Part shown: positions 32,105-42,794 of the stretch, piece after piece
Layout of the letters: each line of letters starts with the position of its first letter
Numbering within the stretch: the stretch's first letter is position 1
NCBI RefSeq assembly: GCF_002899825.2
Contig: NZ_PPED02000009.1
Coordinates: forward strand, 1-49,063
Source of the DNA: Chryseobacterium phosphatilyticum
GTDB taxonomy: Bacteria > Bacteroidota > Bacteroidia > Flavobacteriales > Weeksellaceae
Direction of reading: 5' to 3'
DNA: 49,063 bases
Translations under genes and position numbers: made by a program
The notes under the pieces: generated by a model
Seen by the model: only the letters and a program-made list of their open reading frames with translations
The model's database searches: none
What the model was told of the DNA's origin: nothing

Positions 32105-34084
32105 ATGGCACAGGATAAAGATTTAGGAATATATACAGGATTGTTTTTTGCACTCTCTGTACTACTAATGGCAATTGATATTATTGCCCTGGGTAATGTA
32201 TCTTTAAATAAAATGGGAATTGATATTTTCACTCCTTTTGCAAATAGAGTTCTGAATATGGGATTTTATAGCGGAGGAAAATATTATTTAGTAAGATTTT
32301 TTATTGTTCTCTTGATTGCTTTTGCAGTTTTTGGAAGTAAACCCAAAAAAAATCTAAAAGAAAATGCTAACATTCCTCTAATTATTTTAAAGGCTGCAAT
32401 TTCTAGCGTTATTTTCATTTTTACCTACTTATTATATCATTTGGGGATGAACATTGCTACAATGTCAATTTATACTATTGTAAGCGTTGTTACTTATTTT
32501 TTAATGGTAACCTATTTTGGAGAACTGGTAACAACAATAAATTCATCTTTTGGAAAAGATCGCTTTGGAAAAGACGGAAGAAAATTCCAACAAACGCAAG
32601 AGCTTATGGAGAATGAATACTCTGTTAATTTAAAGACAGATGATGGATGGATAAATGTCGTAAATCCCTTTAGAGCTTCTTTAGTGATTGGAACGCCAGG
32701 ATCTGGAAAGTCATTCGCTATTCTCCAACCTGCTATTGAACAACACATAAAAAAGGGATTCGCAATGTGTGTTTACGATTATAAATTTCCGACTTTATCT
32801 GTTTTCACATATAATTGTCTGGAAATGTATAAAAAAAATTACAATGTGGAACCGGAGTTCTGTGTAATTAACTTTGATGATCCTAGAAAATCACATCGTT
32901 GTAATCCATTACAACCTGAACTCCTTATTGATTCTGTAGATGCTGTCGAAGCTGCCCAGGTATTAATGATTGCACTTAATAGATCCTGGAATTCTAAGCA
33001 AGGGGATTTTTTCGTGGAATCGCCAATAAACTATGTCGCTTGTTTAATTTGGGCTTTACGTTGTGCCGAAGGGGGAAAATACTGTTCATTACCACATTTA
33101 ATTGAATTACTTTCAAAGTCATACGAAAAACAATTTCAGTTTTTGGCTTCTATTGAAGATGGAACTATCTCCAACATGGCAGCACCATTTATATCTGCTT
33201 ACGAAAATCAAGCAACAGATCAGCTAGAAGGTCAGATTGCTTCAGCTCGTTTGGGATTATCCAGGATGACTTCACCTGTAGTATATTGGGTAATGACTAC
33301 CGATAAAAATGAGGAAGGTAATGAAATAGATGGCATTAATTTAAAAATTAATGATCCAAAAAAACCAAAAATTCTTTGTATTGGTAATAATCCTGAAAGA
33401 GAGAAAATTTATAGTGTTTGTATATCTTTGTTTACAACTAAGATTATGAAGGTTATCAATAGAAAATATCAGAATAAATCTGCATTAGTCTTAGATGAGC
33501 TTACAACGATGTCATTTCCCAAAGGAACACTCGATAATATTATCGCAACCGGGAGAAGTAATGAGATAGCAACCTGGCTGGGATTTCAGGATATAACGCA
33601 AGCTGTAAGGGATTTTTCTAAGGAAAATGCAGAATCTATAGTAAATACGATGGGAAATATTTTTTCCGGACAGGTTTCCGGAGATACTGCTCAGAGATTA
33701 TCAAGAATGTTTGGAAAAATTAAAGTACAAAAGGAATCTCATTCAATTTCTGATTCAGGAACTTCTATTTCATATTCTGAACAATTAGAGGAACTTATTC
33801 CGGAATCTGAAATTAGTACTTTATCTCAAGGGGTATTTTGCGGAAAAATAGCAGATAATTTTACAGAGAAAATAGAACAAAAATTCTTTTATTCTACAAT
33901 TCATGTAGATCCTGCTAAAACAAAAAAATTGGAAAGTGGAGAATTACCAGACTTAACCGTCTTTTTAGATGCTCAAAATAATCCACTTTCTGATAAAGAC
34001 ATTAACCAGGTATTATTAGATAATTTTAATCAGGTAAAAGCTGATATAGATCAACTCTTAGAACGCACTTTGACTGAAGCATAA
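32105..34084 (+). CDS. mobC: Type IV coupling protein MobC (TraG/VirD4-like)
   Basis: A 659-aa coupling ATPase that links the relaxosome to the mating channel. N-terminal membrane helices (about 10-30, 60-78, 95-115 and 119-135), Walker A GTPGSGKS at about 196-203, Walker B SALVLDELT at about 459-467, and VYDYKFPTLSVF plus NMAAPFISAYENQATDQLEGQIAS as in the Bacteroidetes MobC/YWFCY-type proteins. Next to topB, as in related elements. Confidence 0.93.
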   Translation: MAQDKDLGIYTGLFFALSVLLMAIDIIALGNVSLNKMGIDIFTPFANRVLNMGFYSGGKYYLVRFFIVLLIAFAVFGSKPKKNLKENANIPLIILKAAISSVIFIFTYLLYHLGMNIATMSIYTIVSVVTYFLMVTYFGELVTTINSSFGKDRFGKDGRKFQQTQELMENEYSVNLKTDDGWINVVNPFRASLVIGTPGSGKSFAILQPAIEQHIKKGFAMCVYDYKFPTLSVFTYNCLEMYKKNYNVEPEFCVINFDDPRKSHRCNPLQPELLIDSVDAVEAAQVLMIALNRSWNSKQGDFFVESPINYVACLIWALRCAEGGKYCSLPHLIELLSKSYEKQFQFLASIEDGTISNMAAPFISAYENQATDQLEGQIASARLGLSRMTSPVVYWVMTTDKNEEGNEIDGINLKINDPKKPKILCIGNNPEREKIYSVCISLFTTKIMKVINRKYQNKSALVLDELTTMSFPKGTLDNIIATGRSNEIATWLGFQDITQAVRDFSKENAESIVNTMGNIFSGQVSGDTAQRLSRMFGKIKVQKESHSISDSGTSISYSEQLEELIPESEISTLSQGVFCGKIADNFTEKIEQKFFYSTIHVDPAKTKKLESGELPDLTVFLDAQNNPLSDKDINQVLLDNFNQVKADIDQLLERTLTEA

Positions 34085-34138
34085 TAGGAAATCATAGAAA
34101 TTAGAAAATTTCTCCCACTCCACTTAAACAACTTTGTT

Positions 34139-35533
34139 ATGAACGAAAAACCACCTATGATAAATTGGGATCAAGCAATGAAAGAAATAGACTTGATTGA
34201 CTTTTTTTTATATAAAAAACCAAACTTCTTTTATGATAAAGGGAGAGATGCTTTTGTTGATAATCTTGATCCGAAATTCAGATCTAATAAATTTCAATTT
34301 ATTAAAGGCAAGGATGGGAGACAAAATTATATTGACCGGGCATCACAGAGTGCAGGAAACTTAATACATTTTATAAAAAATCATGTAGTATCTCATGAAG
34401 CTAATGTTTGGGAGGCAGTAAATCGTGAACTCCTGGATTATAAAAGTAATCTGGAAACTATTAAACAAAATTTATCTACTGTATATGAAAACCAAAAATT
34501 AAATGAAGATCTTAGGAATAAAATGTTTATGAGGGAATTATCAGATGAATTTATTCTAAAGGGTAAATTTTATCCTCTCCACCAGAACCAGAAAGACTAT
34601 GTTACAAATCATCGCCAAATTTCGTTAGAAACTTTAAATCATCCTTTATTTAAAAATATTGTCAAAAGTTTTAAAGACGAAAAAGATCCTTTTTTCACAT
34701 TAGCTTTTGAAATTAAAGATACTTCCGGAAAAGTTGTAGGAGTTCAAAAAATAAATACTAATCCAGGTTATGATAATTTCAACTCTAAACGTTTTGTTAG
34801 TGGGTCACAGAATGACGTAGGTTTCGGATTCTCAAACACCGTTGAAATTGATAAAGTTAATCTTCAGGTAAATACCAAACAGGGTGGAAGAAACCTATTT
34901 GTAACTGAATCACTTTGGGATGCTATGGCGCACTATGAAATGAATAAACCACAAAATGCTGAGTATATCAGTACTAATGGTGAAATAGCGGAAAATAAAG
35001 CATTTAAATTAAAGCAATATTTTGAACTTAGAGCTTTCGAAAAGATCACTTTAGCTACAGACAATGACAAAAGAGGATGCTTTTTTGATACGATAATTAT
35101 TTCTTCGTTAATACCTGAAGTGAAAATTAACTATAAGGATAACGACTTTTTATCAATATCATTAAGTTTAAATGATAAAGAGAGTTTTACAAAGGCTGAG
35201 AAAATAGCTTCAAGATTTAAAGAAATTGATTTGAAAACAGCAAACTTTCTTAATGATGTAATGCCACGAAATATGGCAATTGACATTATTAATCAAGAAA
35301 TGGCTATCTCTTATGTTAAAAGAAATTCTAAATCTGAACTAGAATTTATAGTGCCAAATAATAAAGAATATTTGGAATCGTTCAACAATATAACACTGCA
35401 AATATATCCTGGAATAAATAAGAAAATTAACATTCAAAAATCTGTTTCAAAAGATTGGAATGATGATTTAAAAAAAATGAAAAATAATAAAATTGAGAAT
35501 GATCTCCCCAAGAAGAAAAGTTTAAAAATTTAA
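34139..35533 (+). CDS. Toprim-domain primase-like protein
   Basis: A 464-aa protein. The N-terminal region (IDRASQSAGNLIHFIKNH) resembles the remnant of a primase zinc-binding/DUF3991-like domain, without the cysteines. The central Toprim core is visible as LFVTESLWDAMAH (catalytic Glu near 256) and KITLATDNDKRG (Asp pair near 306-308). Related proteins are called TraP or conjugative primase-like. It may prime the complementary strand in the recipient. The basic tail PKKKSLKI ends it. Confidence 0.8.
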   Translation: MNEKPPMINWDQAMKEIDLIDFFLYKKPNFFYDKGRDAFVDNLDPKFRSNKFQFIKGKDGRQNYIDRASQSAGNLIHFIKNHVVSHEANVWEAVNRELLDYKSNLETIKQNLSTVYENQKLNEDLRNKMFMRELSDEFILKGKFYPLHQNQKDYVTNHRQISLETLNHPLFKNIVKSFKDEKDPFFTLAFEIKDTSGKVVGVQKINTNPGYDNFNSKRFVSGSQNDVGFGFSNTVEIDKVNLQVNTKQGGRNLFVTESLWDAMAHYEMNKPQNAEYISTNGEIAENKAFKLKQYFELRAFEKITLATDNDKRGCFFDTIIISSLIPEVKINYKDNDFLSISLSLNDKESFTKAEKIASRFKEIDLKTANFLNDVMPRNMAIDIINQEMAISYVKRNSKSELEFIVPNNKEYLESFNNITLQIYPGINKKINIQKSVSKDWNDDLKKMKNNKIENDLPKKKSLKI

Positions 35534-35538
35534 TTAAT

Positions 35539-35889
35539 ATGAATGAAAATCAAATTAGCGTAGATGGTGTCTTAATAAGCACAGAATATGCTCAAAATGA
35601 AACGGTAATTAAAAGTATTATTCCTAACCGCAAAAACCTTCCTTATTATAAATATCTTAAAAGATACCTTCATAATGAATTATTACAGGAATATCCGGAA
35701 TTGGAAAGTGAGTTTGCCAGGAGAATAAAATTATTAGGTCAAGAAGATCAAATATTAACTGATGCTTTTTTACATATAGTAGAATTCAGTAAGGAAATGC
35801 TTCAACACTCCGATATTTCTATTCAAGATCTTCCAGAATTGGAATTAAAAAGAGGTTTTGAGTACATTAAAGAACAGTTTATTATTTAA
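35539..35889 (+). CDS. DUF1896-like small protein
   Basis: A 116-aa soluble helical protein; YYKYLKRYLHNELLQEYPELESEF resembles the start of DUF1896 proteins, common companions of conjugation genes in this phylum. Function unknown. It lies 5 bp after the primase-like gene and 14 bp before the giant methyltransferase-helicase gene, so it is part of the same transcript. Confidence 0.6.
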   Translation: MNENQISVDGVLISTEYAQNETVIKSIIPNRKNLPYYKYLKRYLHNELLQEYPELESEFARRIKLLGQEDQILTDAFLHIVEFSKEMLQHSDISIQDLPELELKRGFEYIKEQFII

Positions 35890-35903
35890 TCTCATTTATT
35901 ATT

Positions 35904-38900
35904 ATGAATAAAAACATAAGCGATTTTCAGAGATTTAAAAATAATATTGAAGCACTTAAGCTTATTGCATTAAAATCTGAAGGAGATCTAAATTACAATG
36001 AATTGTCAAACCTGTTTAGTGGGTTTGGCAATTTTCCGTATTTTACTATGCCTATCAATGATATTTTATCAGAAAAATTTGATAGTAATTCAACCAAAAA
36101 ATATTTTGAAGAAATTAGGCAACTAATTCGAGAACTAAATACTGCAGGGATTTCAAATGATAGTTTAAAATCTGTATTTCAAAAAATTGCTAGAAGCGCT
36201 CTTTATGCTTATTTCACCGATAAAAATTATGTAGATCAGATTACAAGAAATTTACTTCTACAAAAAATTGATCTTATCAATGAGAGTAGTAGCAAAGCAC
36301 CTTTCATGATTTTAGAGCCATCTGCCGGTACAGGAGTATTTGCCAAAAGTATTATAGATAATATACGTCTTTTAAAGGAGGATGGATTGATAAATAATGA
36401 AGCTGCTTTTAGGATTTTTGCTATAGAACCGGAAGTAATATCTTATCGTATTTTGAGTAGTATAAAAAATGAAATAAAGGAAGATGATAATATTGTTTAT
36501 ACCGCACACAACAGTAAATTTGAAAACTTTCAGGTACTCAATGATAGAAAATTTGATATAATCACGAGCAATATTCCGTTTGGGAGTACTAAGATACAAG
36601 ACGAATTAATATCTAATAATTTTGAATTAAAAAAAGCTCCTAATATTCATAGTTATTTCTTTCTAAAATCATCCTTGTTATTAAAAAACGATGGCGATAT
36701 CGGATTCATAACAAGTAGTAATTTTTTAGATTCTCCTGGGAACGAAATTGACAGAGCTTTATTCTTTCAGGATAATAACACCGTAAAGAATGTTGTTAGG
36801 CTTCCAAAGGAAACATTTTTAGGAACTGAAGTTCAAACAGATTATATTCAGACACATAAAAAAAGTGTAGTTACGGAATTAGAAACAAAAGTACTCAATG
36901 AAATTATTCAGTCATTAAGTATTAACGCAAATGACCTTTTTATTACTGAAGAAAATAATCCAAATAAGAATAAAGATCAAGATTATAATATAAATGCTTT
37001 TGTTTATCAGAGACAAAATAAAATTGTTTTAGGAGATCTGCAAACTAATTTCATGCATAATGGCTATACATTATCATCAACATTAAAAGATGCGGATAAA
37101 CGACTTAATTTCTTTTCCCAGGCGATCAATAATCCAAAGTTTGATACTCATATAGAACAAACTGCAAGTTTATTAAAGACACCAGGAATAAGTGAACTTC
37201 TTAATGTACCAAAATCTGATACAGACGAGTTTAGAGTAAAAAATTATGTTGAAAATTTTAATAAAGATTTAGGATATTCATTTACGAATGCTACATTTTT
37301 GGAGCCGATATCCATAAATGAAGTTGAAAATATTGTTCAAGAAATTAAGAAGAAGAAAGTTTCTAAAAATCAGTTCAAAAAACAAGATCCTGCTGCCGGA
37401 ATACAATTATCTCTTTTCGATTTTGAAAATGAAATTCAAGAGTATGAGAAAGCAACAAATAGTACTATTGATAGATTACTTCAGATCGAAAAAGAAGAAC
37501 AAGTAAAAACTATTAGGCTTACCAGTAAGGAATTAGAAGATGAAAACGTTTTCCATTATTCCGGAGCTTACATTACCTTTAAAGATCAGGTATTCATTTT
37601 AGATCATCAGGAAGGAAGTTCTTATATTTCTACTCCTTTATTAAATTTTGCGGAAAAAGATAAGCAACTACTTTCACTAAAGAACGATTTTCTACAATTT
37701 CAAAACTCTTTAAAAAAGAATCATTCTGATATAGTACAAAGGCATCATCATTTAATAAATAAATATCGAGAGTATACCAATAATTATGGTAACATAAACG
37801 AATCTCTTTTATTTTTCAAAGATGATAAATATGCATTAGAATTTGCAGGACTAGAAATAAAAAATAAACTTGGAAAATTTATCGCTTCAGATCTACTCAA
37901 TAATGAAGAGTATTTTACTGAATTAGATAAGGAGGTTAAAACACCGGAACAAGCTCTAATTAAATCTTTGCAAAAATATAATGGACAGGTTAAAATTCAA
38001 TATATCTGTAAGCTTTTAAATGTAGAAACAGAAGATAAAAAATTAGAGGTTGCAAGGCATCTTGTAGAAAACGGTAAAATCTTTAATGATTATTACATAA
38101 AAGATGATTCCATACGCTATAAGTTTTCCACTAAGGAAGAATTTGTTTCCGGGAATGTTCCGGAGAAAATTAGAATCCTGGAACATGTAATACAAAATGA
38201 GAAATCATTTGATTATATGTCGGATTCAAGATTGAGAGAAGATTTATCTACTTTAAAGCAGCATGATATAAGTATTGTTAATTTTGAAGATTTGACAATA
38301 AACATTAATGCGGAATGGCTAGATAAAAAGTTTCTTGAAAAGTTTCTTCAAAATAAATTTGAATATTATTCTGAGGACTTCTTTGAATTTACAAAATTCA
38401 ATGGATTTTTAATTACCAAAAAATCTTTCAAAGATAATTTTGGGTTAAATTCTTTATCGGTTGATGCTGCCAATCGAACGATATCCGGAGGAGAGGTTTT
38501 AAAAGATATTATTAATGATAAATCTTTCAATTTCACTACTAAAGTTAAAGATGGTGACAGAGAGTTCTATGTTAAAGATATTAAAGCAAATAAAGATGCT
38601 GAGCTAAAAGCTAAGATGCTTAAAAAAGAATGGAAGTCTTTTATCAATGGTTTATCTCCGGAAGAACACAAAGAGATTTTAAATTCTTATAATGAAACGT
38701 TCTGTACAAATGTTCCAAAAGTATACAATGGTTCCTATTTAGATTTTTCTGATGTTCATGGTATTAATGATGCTCATCAACACCAAAAGGATGTCGTTTC
38801 TATGATCTTACAAAATGATGGGGGAGTTGTAGATCACAAAGTGGGAGCAGGAAAATCATTGGTTATGTTCAGCTCTACAATGAAGATGAAACAATCCGGG

Positions 38901-41468
38901 TTAAAAAATAAACCAATGTTGGCTGTAACCAGGGCGACTGCTGAGCAGATTTATAAGGAATTTAAATTTCATTATCCTGATGCAAAGATTTTCTTTGATA
39001 CTTCAGAATTAGATGAGAATACAAAATTGTCTTCTGAAGAAAAAAGAATTCAAAAGTATTCAATGATCGCAAATAACGATTGGGATTGTGTGATTATGAC
39101 CCATGAGGAAATTGCTAAAATTCCAATTCCTTTGGAGATTCAAGTTGAATATACTCAGGAGATTTTAGATGATCTCCGGGATAACATATATTACAAAAAG
39201 CAGCTTAAAGATGAAGGGGTAAATGTTGGAGATTTGAAACGCCTGGAAAAACAATTAGAATCTGAGGAAGCGAAGCTGGAGAAAATGTTTGATAAGCTTA
39301 ACAGTAATAAAGATTCTACGATTTATGATTTTAATTCTTTAGGAGTAGATCATTTAATGATTGATGAAGCTCATAAGTTTAAAAATATGCCTTTTACCAC
39401 TATTCATAGTGGAGTTGCAGGGCTAAGTACACAATCATCAGAAAGAGCGAAACACTATGCAATGCTTACCAGGGCTTTAAGAAATAATTATAATCTTAAA
39501 GATGGTGGGGTGACAGTTCTATCAGGAACTTTTATTTCCAATTCAATGGCAGAAATCTATAATTTAATGAATTGGATTAAGCCTGAGAGGTTAAAAGAGC
39601 TTAATATAAATACTTTCGATAGGTTTGCTAAAAATTTCTTTGTAAAAGAATCTCAACAGGAGTTGTCTGTCGGAAATGCCGTGAAAGAAAAAGAAAGGTT
39701 TAGATACATTGTCAATGTTCCTGAACTAAAGTCGCTTTATCTTGAGATGGCTCATGTTGTTAATGATAGTAATTTTACAATAGAGACCCCCGATGTGAAA
39801 ACTGAAATGGTAATCATCGAAGCGAATTCACAACAAGAAAGATTTAATGACCTTCTCGTAGATTTTATTGATGGTAATACAGAAACAGCTTTAGAGTTCG
39901 AAGGTATTATCCAAAAGAGCTTTGATGACCAACAAAAACAGGCAAGTTCCCTGATCGTTTCTAATTTATCTCAGAAAAATGGGATTGACCCCCGGTTAAT
40001 AAATGATGAATATTTTATTGAACCTGGAAAAGGAAAACTTCAGCAATGTGCCGAAAAGATTAATGATGTTTATCAATTAACAAATGATCTTAAAGGAGTA
40101 CAACTTGTATTTTGTGATCTTGGTATTCCTAATTCAAAAAATAAAGATCAATTTAATGTTTATGATGGATTGAGGGATATACTTGTAGAGAAATATGGTA
40201 TTAACCGCAATGAAATTCAGTTTGCTCATGATTGGAGAGCTGCTTCCGGGACTAAAAAAGATAAAGCTTTACGTAAAGAGTTCCAGGATAAATTAAACTC
40301 CGGAGAATTTAGAATAGCCATTGGTTCTACTGAAACTCTAGGAACCGGAATGAATGTCCAGAAAAAATGTATTGCAGAACATGATCTTGATATTCCCTGG
40401 ACCCCAAGTAAGACTGAGCAGCGTAAAGGGCGAATGAAGCGACAAGGTAATGAAATAGCTAAAGAATTTGATAATACTGTTTTTAATTATAAGTATCTAG
40501 CTAAAAAATCCTTAGATGCATTTAGATCCCAGGCAAACGAAACTAAGGAGAAATTTTTAAATGTCTTTAAAAAAATTGGAGCTGATTCTCCCCGAATTTT
40601 AGATGAAGGAGAAATAGATGGAGATGGTAACGGAACAAACTATTCTCTGATGAAAGCCTACATTTTGGATAATCCTCAAATGTTAGAAATTGCGAAACTC
40701 GAAACAAAACTAGAGAATCTCTATAATAACAAAGAAGCAATTGAAAATGAAGGTATAAAAATAAACAGAAATTTTAATTATTTTTCTGAAACGCTTGAAA
40801 AGGAGAAATCTCAGCTCAATATTTACAAAGAAGTGTTTGATAATTTCAAAAATACATTTGAACATTTTAATCCTGAAACATTAGAAAATCATCCTGAAAT
40901 TCTTTTATTTGATGGTACACAAAAGGTTGAAGGCATTCAGGATATGAAGTTAATTGGAAAAGAACTGAGAAATAAATATGAGCAGATCTTAAAAACATTA
41001 GATTCAAACAATATTAGAGCATTAGAACCATTTAGAACTGTAATATCTGGTGCAGCAGCTTATAAAATTCCTTTATGTAAGGTAGGACCGTTTGATTTGA
41101 GTTTTAATATTACCAATGTTTCTTTTAACGATGTTAAGAAAGGACACACTAAGATCATGATAGAGAATAATTTTAATTCACTCAGAATGCAAAAACGTGT
41201 TGATGTGATTAGTAAAGATCCTGGGGAAGCATCTACAATTATTTTCAATGAATTGTCAAAGAGAATTCCTAAACTTATTGAAAATGTAAGTTATGATATT
41301 TCAAATTCTGAAGACAAGCTACATTATTATAAAAATTTAAGGAATGAATTTAAAAGATTTGATGGTGACGATGAAATAGAAAAGGTTACTAAACAAATTA
41401 TTGATCTAAAACAAGAAATTGAGTTTGAGAGACAAAGTAAGAAAATTAAAAATAGACAATCATTATAA
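35904..41468 (+). CDS. Giant N6-methyltransferase-SNF2 helicase fusion (DarB-like)
   Basis: An 1854-aa protein. The methyltransferase domain comes first: ILEPSAGTGVFAKSI (SAM motif I, about 136-150) and FDIITSNIPFGSTK (motif IV, about 217-230, with Ile in place of the first Pro of the usual NPPF/Y). The helicase domain comes later: VDHKVGAGKSLVMFSS (Walker A, about 976-991), LMIDEAHKFKN (DEAH box, about 1152) and TEQRKGRMKRQGN (motif VI, about 1501). Such fusions include phage P1 DarB, an anti-restriction protein, and are frequent on Bacteroidetes elements; protection of incoming DNA is a reasoned guess. Last gene of the plus operon, closed by a terminator. Confidence 0.88.
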   Translation: MNKNISDFQRFKNNIEALKLIALKSEGDLNYNELSNLFSGFGNFPYFTMPINDILSEKFDSNSTKKYFEEIRQLIRELNTAGISNDSLKSVFQKIARSALYAYFTDKNYVDQITRNLLLQKIDLINESSSKAPFMILEPSAGTGVFAKSIIDNIRLLKEDGLINNEAAFRIFAIEPEVISYRILSSIKNEIKEDDNIVYTAHNSKFENFQVLNDRKFDIITSNIPFGSTKIQDELISNNFELKKAPNIHSYFFLKSSLLLKNDGDIGFITSSNFLDSPGNEIDRALFFQDNNTVKNVVRLPKETFLGTEVQTDYIQTHKKSVVTELETKVLNEIIQSLSINANDLFITEENNPNKNKDQDYNINAFVYQRQNKIVLGDLQTNFMHNGYTLSSTLKDADKRLNFFSQAINNPKFDTHIEQTASLLKTPGISELLNVPKSDTDEFRVKNYVENFNKDLGYSFTNATFLEPISINEVENIVQEIKKKKVSKNQFKKQDPAAGIQLSLFDFENEIQEYEKATNSTIDRLLQIEKEEQVKTIRLTSKELEDENVFHYSGAYITFKDQVFILDHQEGSSYISTPLLNFAEKDKQLLSLKNDFLQFQNSLKKNHSDIVQRHHHLINKYREYTNNYGNINESLLFFKDDKYALEFAGLEIKNKLGKFIASDLLNNEEYFTELDKEVKTPEQALIKSLQKYNGQVKIQYICKLLNVETEDKKLEVARHLVENGKIFNDYYIKDDSIRYKFSTKEEFVSGNVPEKIRILEHVIQNEKSFDYMSDSRLREDLSTLKQHDISIVNFEDLTININAEWLDKKFLEKFLQNKFEYYSEDFFEFTKFNGFLITKKSFKDNFGLNSLSVDAANRTISGGEVLKDIINDKSFNFTTKVKDGDREFYVKDIKANKDAELKAKMLKKEWKSFINGLSPEEHKEILNSYNETFCTNVPKVYNGSYLDFSDVHGINDAHQHQKDVVSMILQNDGGVVDHKVGAGKSLVMFSSTMKMKQSGLKNKPMLAVTRATAEQIYKEFKFHYPDAKIFFDTSELDENTKLSSEEKRIQKYSMIANNDWDCVIMTHEEIAKIPIPLEIQVEYTQEILDDLRDNIYYKKQLKDEGVNVGDLKRLEKQLESEEAKLEKMFDKLNSNKDSTIYDFNSLGVDHLMIDEAHKFKNMPFTTIHSGVAGLSTQSSERAKHYAMLTRALRNNYNLKDGGVTVLSGTFISNSMAEIYNLMNWIKPERLKELNINTFDRFAKNFFVKESQQELSVGNAVKEKERFRYIVNVPELKSLYLEMAHVVNDSNFTIETPDVKTEMVIIEANSQQERFNDLLVDFIDGNTETALEFEGIIQKSFDDQQKQASSLIVSNLSQKNGIDPRLINDEYFIEPGKGKLQQCAEKINDVYQLTNDLKGVQLVFCDLGIPNSKNKDQFNVYDGLRDILVEKYGINRNEIQFAHDWRAASGTKKDKALRKEFQDKLNSGEFRIAIGSTETLGTGMNVQKKCIAEHDLDIPWTPSKTEQRKGRMKRQGNEIAKEFDNTVFNYKYLAKKSLDAFRSQANETKEKFLNVFKKIGADSPRILDEGEIDGDGNGTNYSLMKAYILDNPQMLEIAKLETKLENLYNNKEAIENEGIKINRNFNYFSETLEKEKSQLNIYKEVFDNFKNTFEHFNPETLENHPEILLFDGTQKVEGIQDMKLIGKELRNKYEQILKTLDSNNIRALEPFRTVISGAAAYKIPLCKVGPFDLSFNITNVSFNDVKKGHTKIMIENNFNSLRMQKRVDVISKDPGEASTIIFNELSKRIPKLIENVSYDISNSEDKLHYYKNLRNEFKRFDGDDEIEKVTKQIIDLKQEIEFERQSKKIKNRQSL

Positions 41469-41471
41469 AAA

Positions 41472-41497
41472 AAGCTTCCATTTGGAAGCTTTTTTGC
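41472..41497. terminator. Bidirectional terminator between convergent genes
   Basis: Stem AAGCTTCC / GGAAGCTT (41472-41479, 41484-41491), 4-nt loop, A-run before and T-run after, so it serves both the methyltransferase-helicase gene and umuC on the other strand. Confidence 0.92.
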
Positions 41498-41525
41498 TAA
41501 AATCTTATTCCCAATTAATTTGAAA

Positions 41526-42794
41526 TTAAGAAATTGCTTTTACTTTTAAAAGCTGGTTTATATCAGTGGTTCTACGAGGAGATAAGTTTTTTTGATTCAT
41601 CTTCCATGTTCTTTGCAGATCCATTGAGCCTAATTTGATTTTATCAGCACCTAATCTTTTATTCATTCGGTCGATTACTTCCATAAGAGGTTTATGTTTG
41701 TCATGATAATCAGTATCAAATAAACTGGTCATTCTTTCAGTATCAGGAACAAATTCAGTCAACATTACTCCAGCTTTTTTATATTGAAAAAATGGTAGAT
41801 AGATATTTTCCAGAGCTTTTAATGCGAATGCACTAATTTCAATTGCTGAGCTTGATGGATTTGGCAATCCAATTGTCACAGAATTACTATACTGTTTTAA
41901 ATCGCTTTTAAATCTATCTGTAGTAATAAATACAGTAATAAAATTACAACAGGAATTTTGCTTACGAAGCTTTTCTGAACATTTAAACGCAAAAGTTGAT
42001 ATTCTTTCTTTTAAAACTTCGAGATCATCCGTTCTTTTATTAAATGTCCGGCTAGTTCCAATTCCTTTTTTGGGTTTAGGAACTGATAGATCATATTGTG
42101 GAATACCTCTTAGTTCCTGATGCATTCTTAGCCCATAAACGCCCATTTCTTTCTGTACATAGGCTTCAGGAAGTTGAACAAAATCCCAAGCTTTTTTCAA
42201 ACCCAATTTTGTAAAACGATCATTATATCTTCGTCCTATTCCCCATATATCCCCAATTGGGAGCCATCTTAAAGCTTTTTCTATTTTGGTTTGAGAATCT
42301 ATAATATATGTATGACCTAATTCGTGTGAAAATTTTTTCACAATTTTATTTGCAACTTTAGACAGAGTTTTTGTTGGAGCTAAACCAATACTGCAGGGAA
42401 TGTCTAAACCATAGAAAATAGTATCTCTTAATTCATTACAATGGTTCCTTAAATTAATATATTCATAATTATGGAAATCCATAAATGATTCATCCACGCT
42501 GTAAACCTCAATGTCTCGGCAAAATCTTCTACTAATATTTACCATCCTATTTGAGATATCACCATAAAGAATAAAGTTTGCCGAAAAAACAGAAACATCA
42601 TTTTGCTTAATAATATCCTTTATTTGGAATGCAGGAACTCCCATACCAATACCCAATGCTTTTGCTTCATTAGATCTTGCAATTATACAGCCATCATTAT
42701 TGGATAAAACAACAACAGGTTTTTTCCGTAGATCAGGGCGAAAAATTCGTTCCGCTGATACATAAAAATTATTACCATCAATTAATCCGTACAT
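41526..42794 (-). CDS. umuC: Y-family DNA polymerase (UmuC)
   Basis: A 422-aa error-prone polymerase subunit. MYGLIDGNNFYVSAERIFRP gives the first catalytic Asp (Asp6), and YSVDESFMDF the second acidic pair (Asp101, Glu102). IGLAPTKTLSKVANK and IGDIWGIGRRYNDRFTKLGL are the palm/thumb helix-hairpin signatures. MTSLFDTD near residue 364 looks like a beta-clamp binding motif. It shares one base with umuD, so the two are translated together. Allows replication over damaged DNA; plasmid copies are common. Confidence 0.95.
   Translation of the reverse strand: MYGLIDGNNFYVSAERIFRPDLRKKPVVVLSNNDGCIIARSNEAKALGIGMGVPAFQIKDIIKQNDVSVFSANFILYGDISNRMVNISRRFCRDIEVYSVDESFMDFHNYEYINLRNHCNELRDTIFYGLDIPCSIGLAPTKTLSKVANKIVKKFSHELGHTYIIDSQTKIEKALRWLPIGDIWGIGRRYNDRFTKLGLKKAWDFVQLPEAYVQKEMGVYGLRMHQELRGIPQYDLSVPKPKKGIGTSRTFNKRTDDLEVLKERISTFAFKCSEKLRKQNSCCNFITVFITTDRFKSDLKQYSNSVTIGLPNPSSSAIEISAFALKALENIYLPFFQYKKAGVMLTEFVPDTERMTSLFDTDYHDKHKPLMEVIDRMNKRLGADKIKLGSMDLQRTWKMNQKNLSPRRTTDINQLLKVKAIS

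Noticed and set aside
38523..38537. Iteron-like word in the methyltransferase-helicase gene
   Set aside because: Only about 14 bases (TCAATTTCACTACT) match and the leading TC is missing; it fits an ordinary Asn-Phe-Thr-Thr coding stretch in AT-rich DNA.
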